From Megalonaias nervosa (Eukaryota > Mollusca > Bivalvia > Unionida > Unionidae), in contig JAECUM010017372.1 in the NCBI GenBank assembly GCA_016617855.1, positions 1-64,000 on the forward strand: a stretch of 64,000 nt of DNA. The letters are read 5' to 3'. Positions 37,022-46,690 of this stretch are shown piece by piece. A program made the translations under genes and the position numbers. Position 1 is the first letter of the stretch. Each line of letters starts with the position of its first letter. Under the pieces are notes generated by a model. It did not search any database. It was not told where the DNA came from and saw only the letters and a program-made list of their open reading frames with translations.

Positions 37022-37215
37022 ATTTCGATGGTAATAATTTTTTAGTTTAATGTTTCGTATGAATAATCGATAGTAACAATTTTTTAGTTTAATGTTTTCG
37101 TATGAATATCGATGGTAACAATTTTTTAGTTTAATGTTTTCGTATGAATATCGATGGTAACAATTTTTTAGTTTAATGTTTTCGTATGAATATCGATGGT
37201 GACAATTTTATGTGA
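37011..37215 (+). repeat. 42-bp tandem repeat, five units
   Basis: Units begin at the CGTATGAAT core at 37015, 37056, 37099, 37141 and 37183 and read CGTATGAATATCGATGGTAA then CAATTTTTTAGTTTAATG. The first unit overlaps the last codons and stop of the upstream gene, so the array appears to have grown from that 3' end. Confidence 0.9.
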
Positions 37216-37227
37216 TTGATAAATATA

Positions 37228-37401
37228 ATGCCTAAAAGAAAGACAACGACGAAAAGAAAGACAACGACGAAAAAATAGACACGACAGTGAAAAGGTGGAT
37301 TTATTCCAATAGTCCCGTTGCTAGCGGGATTGGCAGGAAGTCTATTGCCAAATCTGTTAGGAGTAGGACGAGGACTAATGTTGCCAGGAACGAGACGTTA
37401 A
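37228..37401 (+). pseudogene. pX-like basic peptide, two in-frame stops
   Basis: A short frame begins at ATG 37228 with a Lys/Arg/Thr repeat (MPKRKTTTKRKTTTKK), meets TAG at 37276-37278 and TGA at 37288-37290, then continues in the same frame as KGGFIPIVPLLAGLAGSLLP with a Gly-rich end to TAA 37399-37401. A basic head followed by GGF-P-hydrophobic/Gly residues is the layout of adenovirus pX-like and membrane-active core peptides common in Polintons. The 3' part overlaps the protease frame. Both stops are single substitutions in otherwise conserved-looking sequence. Confidence 0.6.
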
Positions 37402-37850
37402 AACGTCTTGAGATAAAATCTGCGTTAAGTAATTTTGATATACTTGATAAAAAAAAAAAAGTAAAAAATTTCAGTGGAGTTTATTCTAAAGATGAACTTA
37501 CAGCAATTCCACCACAAGCGACATCGTGTGTTATAAATATACAAGATTTTAATGACGGATCTGGCACACATTGGGTAGCTGTTTATGATAACAATTATTT
37601 TGACTCGTTCGGAATTCAACCAAGTGACGCAGTAAAAAAGTATATGAGCAGAGTACAAGATACGAAAATAATAAATTGTTCGTCTAATCAAATTCAACCA
37701 GTTGGAACTTCTGCTTGTGGATATTATTGCGTAATGTTCATCAAACAGATGCCCAAAAATCCAGATTTTTTAAAGTTTATTTTGCAATTTGACAAACAAC
37801 CTTCTCACGCTAATGATGAGATTGCATTTAATTTTTGTAAAGCTACCTAA
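37287..37850 (+). CDS. PRO: Adenain-type cysteine protease
   Basis: The recognisable domain starts near 37402 (RLEIKSALSNFDI) and contains FSGVYSKDEL, GSGTHWVAVY (catalytic His, about 37568), NYFDSFG (catalytic acid, about 37598), then the oxyanion Gln and nucleophile Cys in QPVGTSACGYYCVMF (about 37700-37740). All catalytic residues are present. In adenovirus and Polintons this C5-family protease matures capsid precursors. The frame is open upstream to 37287 but that part is the pX-like gene read in another frame, and no ATG exists in the protease frame before the domain, so the true start is unclear. It may have been lost or may be a non-AUG codon. Confidence 0.88.
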   Translation: MKRWIYSNSPVASGIGRKSIAKSVRSRTRTNVARNETLKRLEIKSALSNFDILDKKKKVKNFSGVYSKDELTAIPPQATSCVINIQDFNDGSGTHWVAVYDNNYFDSFGIQPSDAVKKYMSRVQDTKIINCSSNQIQPVGTSACGYYCVMFIKQMPKNPDFLKFILQFDKQPSHANDEIAFNFCKAT

Positions 37851-37888
37851 AGCTTGCAATTAATTTTATCTAAATTACAAATATAACA

Positions 37889-38085
37889 ATGTCAACATAT
37901 TGTCTTAAGTGTAAAACTAAAACAGAAAATAAAGACGAAAAAACAGAAAAACAAAAAATAATAGAATAATGCTGAAAAGTATTTGTGCAATCTGCGGAAG
38001 AAAAAAAAGTATGTTTTTGCCAAAAACAAGCGGAGCGGGTTACCCTCCTGACGTTGTAAGGGAGATTATTTTAGTAGACGACTGA
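37889..38085 (+). pseudogene. DUF5679-like zinc-ribbon protein, disrupted
   Basis: Starts MSTYCLKCKTKTENK at 37889. The frame soon ends at a stop near 37966; a second frame from ATG 37969 supplies the other half, LKSICAICGRKKS, ending at 38083-38085. The pair C-x2-C ... C-x2-C-x-KKS matches the small zinc-ribbon protein (DUF5679 type, usually YCxKCxxxT...CxVCGxKKS) found next to PLA2/integrase genes in many Polintons. The segment between the two halves appears deleted or shifted. Function is unknown; it would bind one zinc ion. Confidence 0.6.
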
Positions 38086-38097
38086 AATCTAAAAAAA

Positions 38098-38432
38098 ATC
38101 AATAATTGTTTTCTAACCAATTTTACCTGTGTTTTGGGGAAAATGGTTTTAAAAAATCAGTAATATTTCTTATTTTTTGAGGGTCAAACCCCCAGCATTT
38201 TTCAATATAAAATTTACCATTTTTTGATATTTTTCCTTTTTTTTTGTCTGATTTTCTCTTGATATGTTGTTGCTTTTTGTTTGATTTTGCTCGTTTTTAT
38301 ATGGAAAATATAAAAAAATGATAAATTTTATATTGAAAAATGCTGGGGTTTTGACCTGTAAAAAACGAGAAATTTGACCAAAAAATCGCTAAAAAAACAG
38401 GTAAAATAGTCGAGAAAACGTCAGAATTTGAC
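38098..38432. repeat. ~330-bp imperfect palindrome (hairpin or MITE)
   Basis: Two arms face each other. Left: TTTTACCTGTG (about 38122), GGTCAAACCCCCAGCA and TTTTTCAATATAAAATTTA (about 38180-38220). Right: TAAATTTTATATTGAAAAA, TGCTGGGGTTTTGACC (about 38320-38360) and CAGGTAAAA (about 38398-38406). The inner ~55 bp is nearly perfect. It sits between the zinc-ribbon and PLA2 genes. Either a nested MITE with TTTTACCTG tips or an element-own structure; no clear target duplication is visible. Confidence 0.8.
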
Positions 38433-38505
38433 AAAAAATTTAATTTTTTCCGATTTATAATAAAATTATTATTTTCTGAAAAATTTGTCAGTTACAAAAT
38501 AAATA

Positions 38506-39898
38506 ATGACATGCGGCTGCGATTGTGATAGAGATTTATGTCTCGAGCAATATAAAATTGTTACATATTGCCAGAAATGCAAAAACAGAGAAATAATTGG
38601 AACAGGTATAGATATACACAAATTAATTGGCAAATTGCCGAGACCAAAAGGCGGTTGGACATTGCCAGGCCATAAATATACAGGTCCATGGAATCCTCTT
38701 GATGAACAACTTGACGAAAACGATAATCCGCTGCCAGGACAAGAGCCTTACAATCAAGTTGACGCAATATCAATGCGTCATGATATCTGCTATAGAGATA
38801 TTGAACTTCCAGACAGCGATCAAAATAAACACAGCTGTTATAAAGTAATGTTAGACGAACTTCGTGAAATGAAACCTGTAAATATACGAGAACGTATTGA
38901 CCGAAGGCTGGTCCAGGGTTTAATTGGAGCAAAATACAAACTCGGACTCGGAGAGTCTAGTCTCGGTAAAAAAGAATTATATGATGATCTTGCCGTAGAG
39001 CTACACAGACCTAAAAAAAAAGTTTCCGCGACGTAAAGTTGTCGCAAATGCCGTTGATGACATCTGGGCGATAGACTTAGTTGATGTTTCAAATCTAGCT
39101 CAATTTAACGTTGGTGTCGATGGCGCTCCAAAAAGATATTTTTTTAATGTTGTAGATGTTTTTAGCAAATACGCGTTTAGTATACTAGTTTCGGATAAAA
39201 CAGGGACCTCGATGACTGATGCGCTAAAACAAATAATAACAACTACAGAAAGAAAACCAAACAGAATCTGGACTGATCATGGAGCGGAGTTTTTTAATAA
39301 AAAATTCGAGCAGTTTTTAGAGCAAAATAACATTAAAAAATATGTTACTGGAAATGAGGGGAAAAGCGTCATCGTCGAGCGATTTAATCGCACGCTCAAC
39401 GAAAAAATCCATAAGTATTTGACAGCTAAAAATACGAATAAATATATTGACAATTTACAGAAAATTGTTGACGAATATAATAACACAAAACACCGAACCA
39501 CTAAGCTGTCGCCAAACGACGCGATTGCAAATCCAATATTAGCAAACGAAAACATGTACCGCAGACACAAATTTAAAGTTGGCGATAAAGTTAGAATTTC
39601 TTTGACGAAGAAAACATTTGAAAAAGTTTATACTCATAACTGGAGCGAAGAAGTATTTGTTGTTGATAAAGTACTTTTAACAATACCAGTTACATACTCG
39701 TTGAAAGATTTATTAGGTGAGCCTATAACTGGCAGTTTTTATGAGCAAGAACTTCAGAAAACAGAACAAGATGTATTTGTTATTGAAAAAGTTATTAAAA
39801 AGCGCGGCAACAAAAGTTTAGTCAAATGGCGTGGATATAGCGATAAATTTAATAGTTGGGTACCAACTAAGTCGATTTCATCGACTGCGATCGAATAA
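38506..39898 (+). pseudogene. INT: PLA2-like domain running into RVE integrase with chromodomain, frameshifted
   Basis: Part 1 (38506-39036): Cys-rich start (CGCDCDRDLC), then LPGHKYTGPWNPLDEQL, a calcium-loop-like box, and DAISMRHDICYRD with the phospholipase A2 His-Asp pair, as in parvovirus VP1-type PLA2 domains. It ends KPVNIRERIDRRLVQG and basic residues. Part 2 (frame change at an A9 run, about 39012-39020): FPRRKVVANAVDDIWAIDLV starts the integrase core with its first Asp. IWTDHGAEF and VIVERFNRTLNEK give the second Asp and the Glu, 33 residues apart. A beta-rich domain and a C-terminal chromodomain (VIEKVIKKRGNKSLVKWRGY) end at 39896-39898. PLA2 would breach membranes on entry; the integrase joins DNA ends to the host, and the chromodomain may steer it to chromatin. 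The integrase part has no ATG near its start, which supports one fused gene. Confidence 0.88.
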
Positions 39899-40355
39899 TA
39901 TTATTATAAATTTCCTCATATTTTATTAGTACTGACTTACATTTTACTGGTTTACATAAAGAAATTAAATGTAATTTTCTCGCCTCGTCTATTGACATTA
40001 AATTAAATATTTTAACAAAAATAAAATCGTATTTTATATTTCTTTGTTGTCCAGGTATTTTTACGTTTAAAAAAGGCTTTATAAGTTGCCAAAATATTTG
40101 ATGCTCGGCAACAGTAAAATTAAATTTTAATATTTTTTTAGCAATATGGTACTTAACATCATATCGCCCAGTTGTTGGTCTGCTTAAATTTTTTTTACTA
40201 ACAACAACATCATCTTCTTCATCGTCATAGTTATACAAAATATCTTTTTCAGTATAATCAGCAAATCTATCGTTAGTAATATTTTCTAATATAACATTTG
40301 AAACTGAAACAAAATCTCCCGAATATAGCTCAACCAGTCTCTCAATTAAGTTCAT
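39867..40355 (-). CDS. Polinton protein of unknown function, 162 aa
   Basis: Intact minus-strand ORF that overlaps the integrase 3' end by 32 bp. It has an acidic middle (YNYDDEEDDVVV) and a helical C-terminal half with KYHIAKKILKFNF, QIFWQLIKPFLNVKIPG and EARKLHLISLCKPVKC. I do not recognise it with confidence. The position and a helical HI..KIL-like segment made me consider a VLTF3-type late transcription factor, but the diagnostic pattern is not clear. It starts opposite the 91-residue gene with a ~35-bp AT-rich gap, so the two may share a divergent promoter. Confidence 0.6.
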   Translation of the reverse strand: MNLIERLVELYSGDFVSVSNVILENITNDRFADYTEKDILYNYDDEEDDVVVSKKNLSRPTTGRYDVKYHIAKKILKFNFTVAEHQIFWQLIKPFLNVKIPGQQRNIKYDFIFVKIFNLMSIDEARKLHLISLCKPVKCKSVLIKYEEIYNNIIRSQSMKST

Positions 40356-40390
40356 TATTATAATAATCTTTTATCTAATTAATAAATAAT

Positions 40391-40666
40391 ATGTTCGGAG
40401 AAATAAAATATCATCAGCGAGTACTAAATAAAATGGAACTAGCTGAGGCAATTCGAGCTTGTTTATTGGGACATAATTTTTATTTTGTTGATGTTATGAT
40501 AACATTAGGTGATTCTGACAAATTTTTATTAACATCAGCGGACAAAATGGAACTTGATACGAATAAAATGATGACATTACGATTTAATCGCGATGATGTC
40601 ATGGAATTTAGTGATAATTGTCTTTCTCGGAATGATCTGGAAAATATTATTAGTTATCGTATCTAA
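40391..40666 (+). CDS. Small Polinton protein of unknown function, 91 aa
   Basis: Intact ORF starting MFGEIKYHQRVLNKMELAEA with a mixed alpha/beta-looking sequence and an acidic middle (SADKMELDTNKM). It overlaps the 3' end of the convergent HNH endonuclease gene by 17 bp. I know no family. Its compact spacing and low-GC codon use match the element, which favours a real gene. Confidence 0.5.
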   Translation: MFGEIKYHQRVLNKMELAEAIRACLLGHNFYFVDVMITLGDSDKFLLTSADKMELDTNKMMTLRFNRDDVMEFSDNCLSRNDLENIISYRI

Positions 40667-41474
40667 AGATAAATCTATCAAATGTCAACATTGACGTTGC
40701 TGATCTTCTTTCACCATCAGCTACTCCTTTTACTCTAGCTGAATCAATTTCATGATATTTTCCAGCAGATGTTATTGATTTAAATTTCATTTCATCTCCA
40801 GTTTCTAGATTTATTGAAACAACTGATCTTTTTGGATTTTTAAAATTAGAACCATCAGAACCAGCTCCACGTCTTGTGTTTTCTTGTTGTGTAACCACAT
40901 CTAAATTTTCCAAACGATTATCTGTTTTAATTTTATTGATATGATCGATAACTAAATTCTTTAAAATAGCGCCGTTGAAAATTTCGTAAATAAATCTATG
41001 CGATTTATAATTAGTAAAATCTGTTTTGATTCTTCTAACTTTTATAAGTAAATATCCATCTCTATCTAAATTTCCAATAACTTTTTTTATTCTTATATAT
41101 CTAATAATTCCTCGATCATTTGCTTCATATAGATCAAATACTGGATGAGGTTGAAATTCATTTTGTAATGATAAATTTTCAATATTATCATCAGCAACTG
41201 TGCCATTTGCTCTGTATACACGTTGTCCTTCTGGAATATCGCCGCAAAATAAAGTATAAATAAAATCTTTTCTAAATATTTTAATTCTTTTTGCATTATC
41301 GCTTTTTACTGAAATTAACATGCCAGCTGGTGTTGGTGTGCCAATAGATTTTCTAGATGCTATGTTGATAACAGAACCAAGTGCATTTGCAGCATATAGG
41401 TTGTACCTTGGGTGTACATGATAAGTTTCTTGCTCTTCCGCTGTCAGTGGCAGATATCTCAAAATTTCTGTCAT
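40650..41474 (-). CDS. NUMOD/HNH homing-type endonuclease
   Basis: An intact 274-residue ORF. Two NUMOD4-like segments come first (HPRYNLYAANALGSVIN and HPVFDLYEANDRGIIRYIR), then HRFIYEIFNG, and the HNH core LVIDHINKIKTDNRLENL with VTQQENTRR. The C-terminal NUMOD1-like helix-turn-helix has RSVVSINLETGDEMKFKSIT with AGKYHEID. This domain order is that of free-standing or intron-encoded HNH homing endonucleases of phages and giant viruses. It lies convergent to the 91-residue gene and divergent from PolB, with ~70 bp between starts. Unlike most core genes around it, it is uninterrupted. The target is unknown. Confidence 0.9.
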   Translation of the reverse strand: MTEILRYLPLTAEEQETYHVHPRYNLYAANALGSVINIASRKSIGTPTPAGMLISVKSDNAKRIKIFRKDFIYTLFCGDIPEGQRVYRANGTVADDNIENLSLQNEFQPHPVFDLYEANDRGIIRYIRIKKVIGNLDRDGYLLIKVRRIKTDFTNYKSHRFIYEIFNGAILKNLVIDHINKIKTDNRLENLDVVTQQENTRRGAGSDGSNFKNPKRSVVSINLETGDEMKFKSITSAGKYHEIDSARVKGVADGERRSATSMLTFDRFIFRYDN

Positions 41475-41545
41475 TATACTATAAGGTTTTTCATATCTCT
41501 AATTAGAAAAAATTCAATTAAATATAAAATATTACTATATATATA

Positions 41546-44500
41546 ATGTTAAAATTGCGAGATATTGCTAAAAAGAGCATTATCAAATCAGAAAAAATTG
41601 CTTCAGCCTTTTCAGGTTATGACAATAGTTACAAACTTGATGATCAAAATGTCTTAGCAAATTTTAGCTCTACAAATTTATTTCATCTTTCACAACCTGT
41701 CATATCAGGAGAACTTGCGGCTCATCAAAGTATCAAACTTATAGTCCATATCTTATGATTTTAGCAAAGTTACATGCAGTCGAGGATGTTCTTTTTGAAA
41801 CAAAAAGATTTGACAGAGAAATTTCGGAACCATATTTAGCAGCAAAATCGAGAAAAATATTAACTGGAACAAACATTGCCGTGGTCGCCGATGAAATACA
41901 TCAAGAAATAAACAAAAAAATAGAAGAATTTACTTCATCAGGATCAGGTTGGAAATTCGAAATGATAAAAGAAGTTTTATTTCACACAGCAAAATATAAC
42001 GTACTTCGCGGCAGCGGCGCTAATAGCGCTGGCTACGTCGATCTCCCTCAAAAAATTAAAAACAAAAAATGCTGTATAAATGTAAGAAACAATGATAGCA
42101 GATGTTTTCAATGTCTATTCTTTCTGCGATGTTTCCAAAAGAACAAAATGCTGATCGCGTTAACAAGTATTTTCCACACGAGGACGAACTAAATTTTTCA
42201 GGAATAACGTTTCCAGTAGCAGAAAATCATATACCAAAGTTTGAAAAACAAAACAATATCTCAGTAAATGTTTTTGGACTAGATGAGAAAGAAAATGTTT
42301 ACCCGAGATATATCTCAGAAAATGCTACACAGTTGACAATAAATTTATTATTTTATCAGGGACATTACTGTTGGATAAAAAAACTTTAACGGATTAGTTG
42401 GCAGACAGTACAGTAAAAATAAAAATAAAAAATATTTCTGCTATAGATGTTTGCACGGTTTTTCTAGCGATGGAAGACTACAGGAGCATCTCAAATACTG
42501 TGTCAATATTCAAAGAATAAGTATATCTAGCGAAAAAGAAAAAATATTAAAATTTAAAAATTATAATCATAAACTAAATATTCCTTTTGTTATTTATGCT
42601 GATTTCGAGTGTCTACTCGTTCCCGTGATTGGAGCTGAAAATAATCCGAAAAAATCCAGTACTAGAAAAATACAACAGCATATTCCTTGTGGAGTATCTT
42701 ATAAAGTAGTTTGTTGCGCCAGCGATAAATTTTCATCTTCGATAAAGTTATATAGAGGTGAAAATCCAGCCGTGTGGTTGCTAAAAAATTTAATAGACGA
42801 AGTTAATAAAATTTCTAACAGATTACTTAAAACAGCTCCGATGAGAATAACGTCTAAACAACAACTTGATTTCGATAAAGCAGTTGATTGTCATATTTGT
42901 GAAAAGTTACTGGACGATTCCAAGGTACGAGATCATTGTCATTTGACCGGCCAATATCGTGGAGCCGCTCATAACAGTTGGAATTTAAAATTTCATGCTC
43001 TAGATTTTATTCCTGTAGTTTTACATAACTTTCGTGGCTACGACAGTCATATCATTGTAGAAGCTTTTGGCGATGAAAATATTAAAGCTAAACTAAAATT
43101 AAATAACGTAATAAAATGTATTCCAAATAATTTTGAAAAGTATATGTCAGTCACGTTCGGCAAATTACGCTTTATTGACAGTCTGCAATTTAGATTAGTA
43201 TCATTAGAAGATCTTGTAGAAAATGCTGTAAAAGCTGGTAGCAGTTTTGATAATCTGCGAAGTTGTTTTGGTGAAAACTATATCGATCTGACAAGAAAAG
43301 GTATATTTCCGTACGAGTATCTCGACGATTGGAGCAGATTTAATGAAACTTCTCTGCCTGACAAAGATAAATTTTACTCGCAGCTCAAAAATGAAAATAT
43401 AACAGACGACGAATACAAATACGCACAAGATATTTGGAATAAATTTAGTTGTAAAACATATGGTGATTATCACGATCTATATTTGAAAACAGATGTATTA
43501 TTGCTAGCAGATGTTTTTGCGAGTTTTTGTCAGGTTAGTCATACAAATAATGGATTAGATCCCTGTTGGTATTATTCTGCTCCCGGGCTGTCTTGGGACG
43601 CTCTACTAAAAACAAGCAAAATAGAACTAGATCTTCTGACAGATGTCGATATGTTTAACTTTATCGAAAAAGGTATCAGAGGCGGAATTAGCGTCATAAC
43701 AAAGAAATATGCAGCCGCTAATAACAAATACCTGAAAAATGATGATAAAAATCTCCCGTCGAGTTACATTATTTATCTAGATTGTGTGAATTTGTATGGC
43801 TGGGCCATGTCAGAGCCAGTGCCACACGGTGGATTTCATTGGATAACTCCAGATCAATTTCTTAAAGAAACTGAAAAAGATTTACCTAGAAAAATTAACA
43901 TCGATTTTTCAGATATCTCATATTTTGTTGAAGTTGATCTAGATTATCCTAGTTCGCTACATGATCTACATAACGATTATCCGTTTTGCGCAGAGTCAAT
44001 GATGATTAATTATAGTTTATTATCGCCTGAACAACGAGCAACGACAACATCAAAAAATTCGATTGTTAATAAGTTAGTTCCAAATTTGTTAGATAAAAGA
44101 AATTACGTTATGCATTACAAAAATTTAAAGCAAGCAGTAGATGCTGGACTAATTTTGAGAAGGGTCCACCGCGTGCTAAAGTTTAATCAGTCGTAGTGGA
44201 TGGCAAATTATATTGATCTAAATACGAAACGTCGTGCTGTGGCTAAAACCGACTTTGAGAAAAACTTTTTCAAGTTAATGAACAACTCAGTGTTTGGTAA
44301 GACGATCGAAAATATTCGAAAGAGGGTCTCTATAGAAATTGTCAATAATTTAAGTCGCAGAAATAAATTAGTTAACGATGATGGTTTTGTTAGTATGAAA
44401 ATATTTAATGAAAATCTTGCTGCAATACAACGACGAAAGACAAATTTAAAGTTAAATAAACCAATTTATGTTGGTGCAGCTGTACTTGATATATCGAAGT

Positions 44501-45087
44501 GGCTGATGTACGATTTTCACTACAATTTTGCCAAAAAGCAATGGCCAAATTCGGAGTTGCTATTTACTGATACGGACTCGCTAGTTTATAATATAAAATG
44601 TGAAGATGTCTATGAGGATATTTATAAACGCCGTGATTTGTTTGACTTATCAAATTATCCAGCATGTAGTGGATTTCAAGATAATTCGAATAAGAAAGTT
44701 ATTGGAAAAATGAAAGATGAGTTTATGTTTATTCCAGTTATCGAATTTGTTGGTCTTCGAAGCAAGATGTTCTCTATCAAAATTGATATAAGTGACATGA
44801 CTAAAGAAATGCTCGAACAAAGACAAATTAAAAGTGATGAAATTAAAAAGTTAAAAGGTATTAAGAAAAATGTTGTAAAAAATGAAATTAAACATAGTGA
44901 ATATATGAATGTCCTTAAAACTTCTGCTCCACATTTCTCTACCATGTGTATGTTTAGATCACACAAGCATAATGTTACCACAAATAAAATAATAAAACGT
45001 GGATTAACTAATTTCGATGATAAAAGATATTGCAGCGATGGAATTAAGACACTAGCGATTGGAATTTATACAATTAATTTTGTCTAA
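41546..45087 (+). pseudogene. PolB: Protein-primed-type DNA polymerase B, multiply broken
   Basis: About 1,170 codons. N-terminal part: GSGW (about 41946) and KKCCINVRNNDSRCF. Then FEKQNNISVNVFGL (about 42240), a C2H2-like finger CYRCLHGFSSDGRLQEHLKY, ExoI YADFECLL (about 42597), a CHIC...DHCH zinc motif (about 42893), ExoII HNFRGYDSH (about 43025), ExoIII LKTDVLLLADVF (about 43485), motif A YLDCVNLYGWAM (about 43779), motif B KLMNNSVFGKTIENI (about 44272) and motif C FTDTDSLVYN (about 44566). Lesions: frame changes near 41755, between about 42100 and 42190, and at the A7 run near 42380, plus an amber at 44194-44196 between motifs A and B. Active-site acids are still encoded. The enzyme would copy the element from a protein primer. 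Confidence 0.92.
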
Positions 45088-45099
45088 ACATTAGAAATA

Positions 45100-45549
45100 A
45101 TGTTTGAAAATTTAACATTAGCAGATGGAGTTAATAGCAAAATAAAAAAAATAATGGTCAATAACCAACAATTATCATTTGAATTTAATGATGAAATTTC
45201 AGGTATTTGTTTTAGTAAACTTGACAGAATCAAACTGTCCCTTATTAGATCAGACGATAGCAAATACTTTAGTTATCTCGAAAGTTTACGAGATGAGCTT
45301 GCATTGAAATATGATAATTTACATAATCCAATCAGCCAAAATCGGTATACCAAAATTAGTATAGACATGGACAGGTCAAAGGTTTTTGCAAAAGGTAGTA
45401 AGTATCTTCTCAGTAAGATAGCGATGAAAGAATTATTCGAATCTTATCGTAAAGTATCTGGTAGAATTAAATTCTCGTTATATAATCATGACGGTATATT
45501 ATACTTAATATCAAACGTAGAAATACTATGTGTTGGTCAAGAAATATAA
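45100..45549 (+). CDS. Polinton protein of unknown function, 149 aa
   Basis: Intact ORF 12 bp after the PolB stop, so probably in the same transcription unit. The sequence is mixed alpha/beta with DEISGICFSKLDRIKLSLI, SYLESLRDELALKYDNL and a beta-rich end (KFSLYNHDGILYLISNVEIL). No cysteines pair up and no membrane segment is seen. I do not recognise a family. Confidence 0.6.
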   Translation: MFENLTLADGVNSKIKKIMVNNQQLSFEFNDEISGICFSKLDRIKLSLIRSDDSKYFSYLESLRDELALKYDNLHNPISQNRYTKISIDMDRSKVFAKGSKYLLSKIAMKELFESYRKVSGRIKFSLYNHDGILYLISNVEILCVGQEI

Positions 45550-46370
45550 CCTTTTTAAAAAGGAAGATAATACTGTTCCAGCTTAGCTTAAAATCTTTTG
45601 TAAGTTATCTAACATATCATATGTGATTTAGATTTTACACTGTAAAAATTCGGTTTATTTTTTGGCTATAAAACTTATAATCAGTGAGTTTTAGTCTTTT
45701 TATCTCAAATTTTTGCTTAATTCACTGCATTTTGATCAAGCATAGGTATTAGTTGATCAAGCGAGACAACTCCGTTAAGCATAGGTATTAGTTGATCAAG
45801 CTAGACAACTCCGTTAAGCATAGCTTAGTATCAAGCAGTTGTCTGCTATGTTATGTGAACTTACATAAGATTAACGTTGGTTTTTATTAAAAAGCATTTC
45901 AAACTCTCTAAAATGCACTTAACTCCAGAAGAGGAATTGCACAGACAAACAGACAAACAGACACAAAATTCAAAAACTGTAATTGTGACTATAAATATTC
46001 TAACTAACATACAAACAGACAGGCATAAAATTCAAAAAACTGTAATTGTGACTATAAAGTACATAAGTTTTAACTTCACACAGCAAGTTATTTTTAGACA
46101 GCATGCAGCATATGAATCATAAAACTTATTGATTTTTCTTACTATCTCCTAGCGACGCTGATGAAACACAGACTTTTAACTGGTAGAAATGCTGGTTTTA
46201 TACACACTGTATAAACCTCTCCAATGTATTTGGAAATTGAAATATTTTACAATAAATGTTATTTTATTCAGAAATCCACACTATAGTTTATAATAATTAT
46301 GATTTTTTTATTCTGTATATTGTAATAGCCTGTGTAGTATTAGGTAACTATATAATAACTTTTTTAACAT
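45550..46370. repeat. Non-coding right region with short duplications
   Basis: Between the last left-to-right gene and the SINE there is no supported gene. It holds a 45-bp direct duplication (about 45736-45825: AAGCATAGGTATTAGTTGAT, CAAGCKAGACAACTCCGTT) and a second diverged duplication (about 45950-46060: AAAATTCAAAAACTGTAATT, GTGACTATAAA). Confidence 0.7.
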
Positions 46371-46384
46371 ATATATATATAATG

Positions 46385-46640
46385 AAGTCCGGTGGCCGAT
46401 TGTTAACGCGCTGGACTCTTATGCTCAAGGTCCGTGGTTCGAATCTCATGACTGCCATATGGCGACGGGGGGCGATTTTGATGCCGAAAAAAAATTGCTT
46501 ATTTAAGTAGGGGCGTATCCAGCCCATCTACTGCTTCAATAGAAAATTTGTACACTCCTCTCACCATATCACTTGGTGGGTGTAATTTTGCACTCCCTGG
46601 ATGATTATGATGGGGGTAGTGTGCAAAAAATTCTATTGAA
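46385..46640 (+). repeat. tRNA-derived SINE inside the Polinton
   Basis: A tRNA-like head has an A-box GGTGGCCGATTGTTAACGCG (46391-46410) and a B-box GGTTCGAATCTC (46436-46447). The spacing and sequence recall a Leu/Ser-type tRNA without a proper cloverleaf. The body probably runs on through GATGCCGAAAAAAAATTGC to about 46640. It inserted into the Polinton after that element arrived, or came with it; no target duplication was resolved. Confidence 0.7.
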
Positions 46641-46690
46641 CGTAGAGAAGGCCTGTAGTACTGTCTTTAAGATAAGTTTATATGTAACTG

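Noticed and set aside
39867..40355. VLTF3-type late transcription factor
   Set aside because: Suggested by position only. The conserved pattern I expect is not clear, so it is left as unknown.
46385..46460. Functional tRNA gene
   Set aside because: The A and B boxes are present but the acceptor and anticodon arms do not pair, so it is a SINE head.
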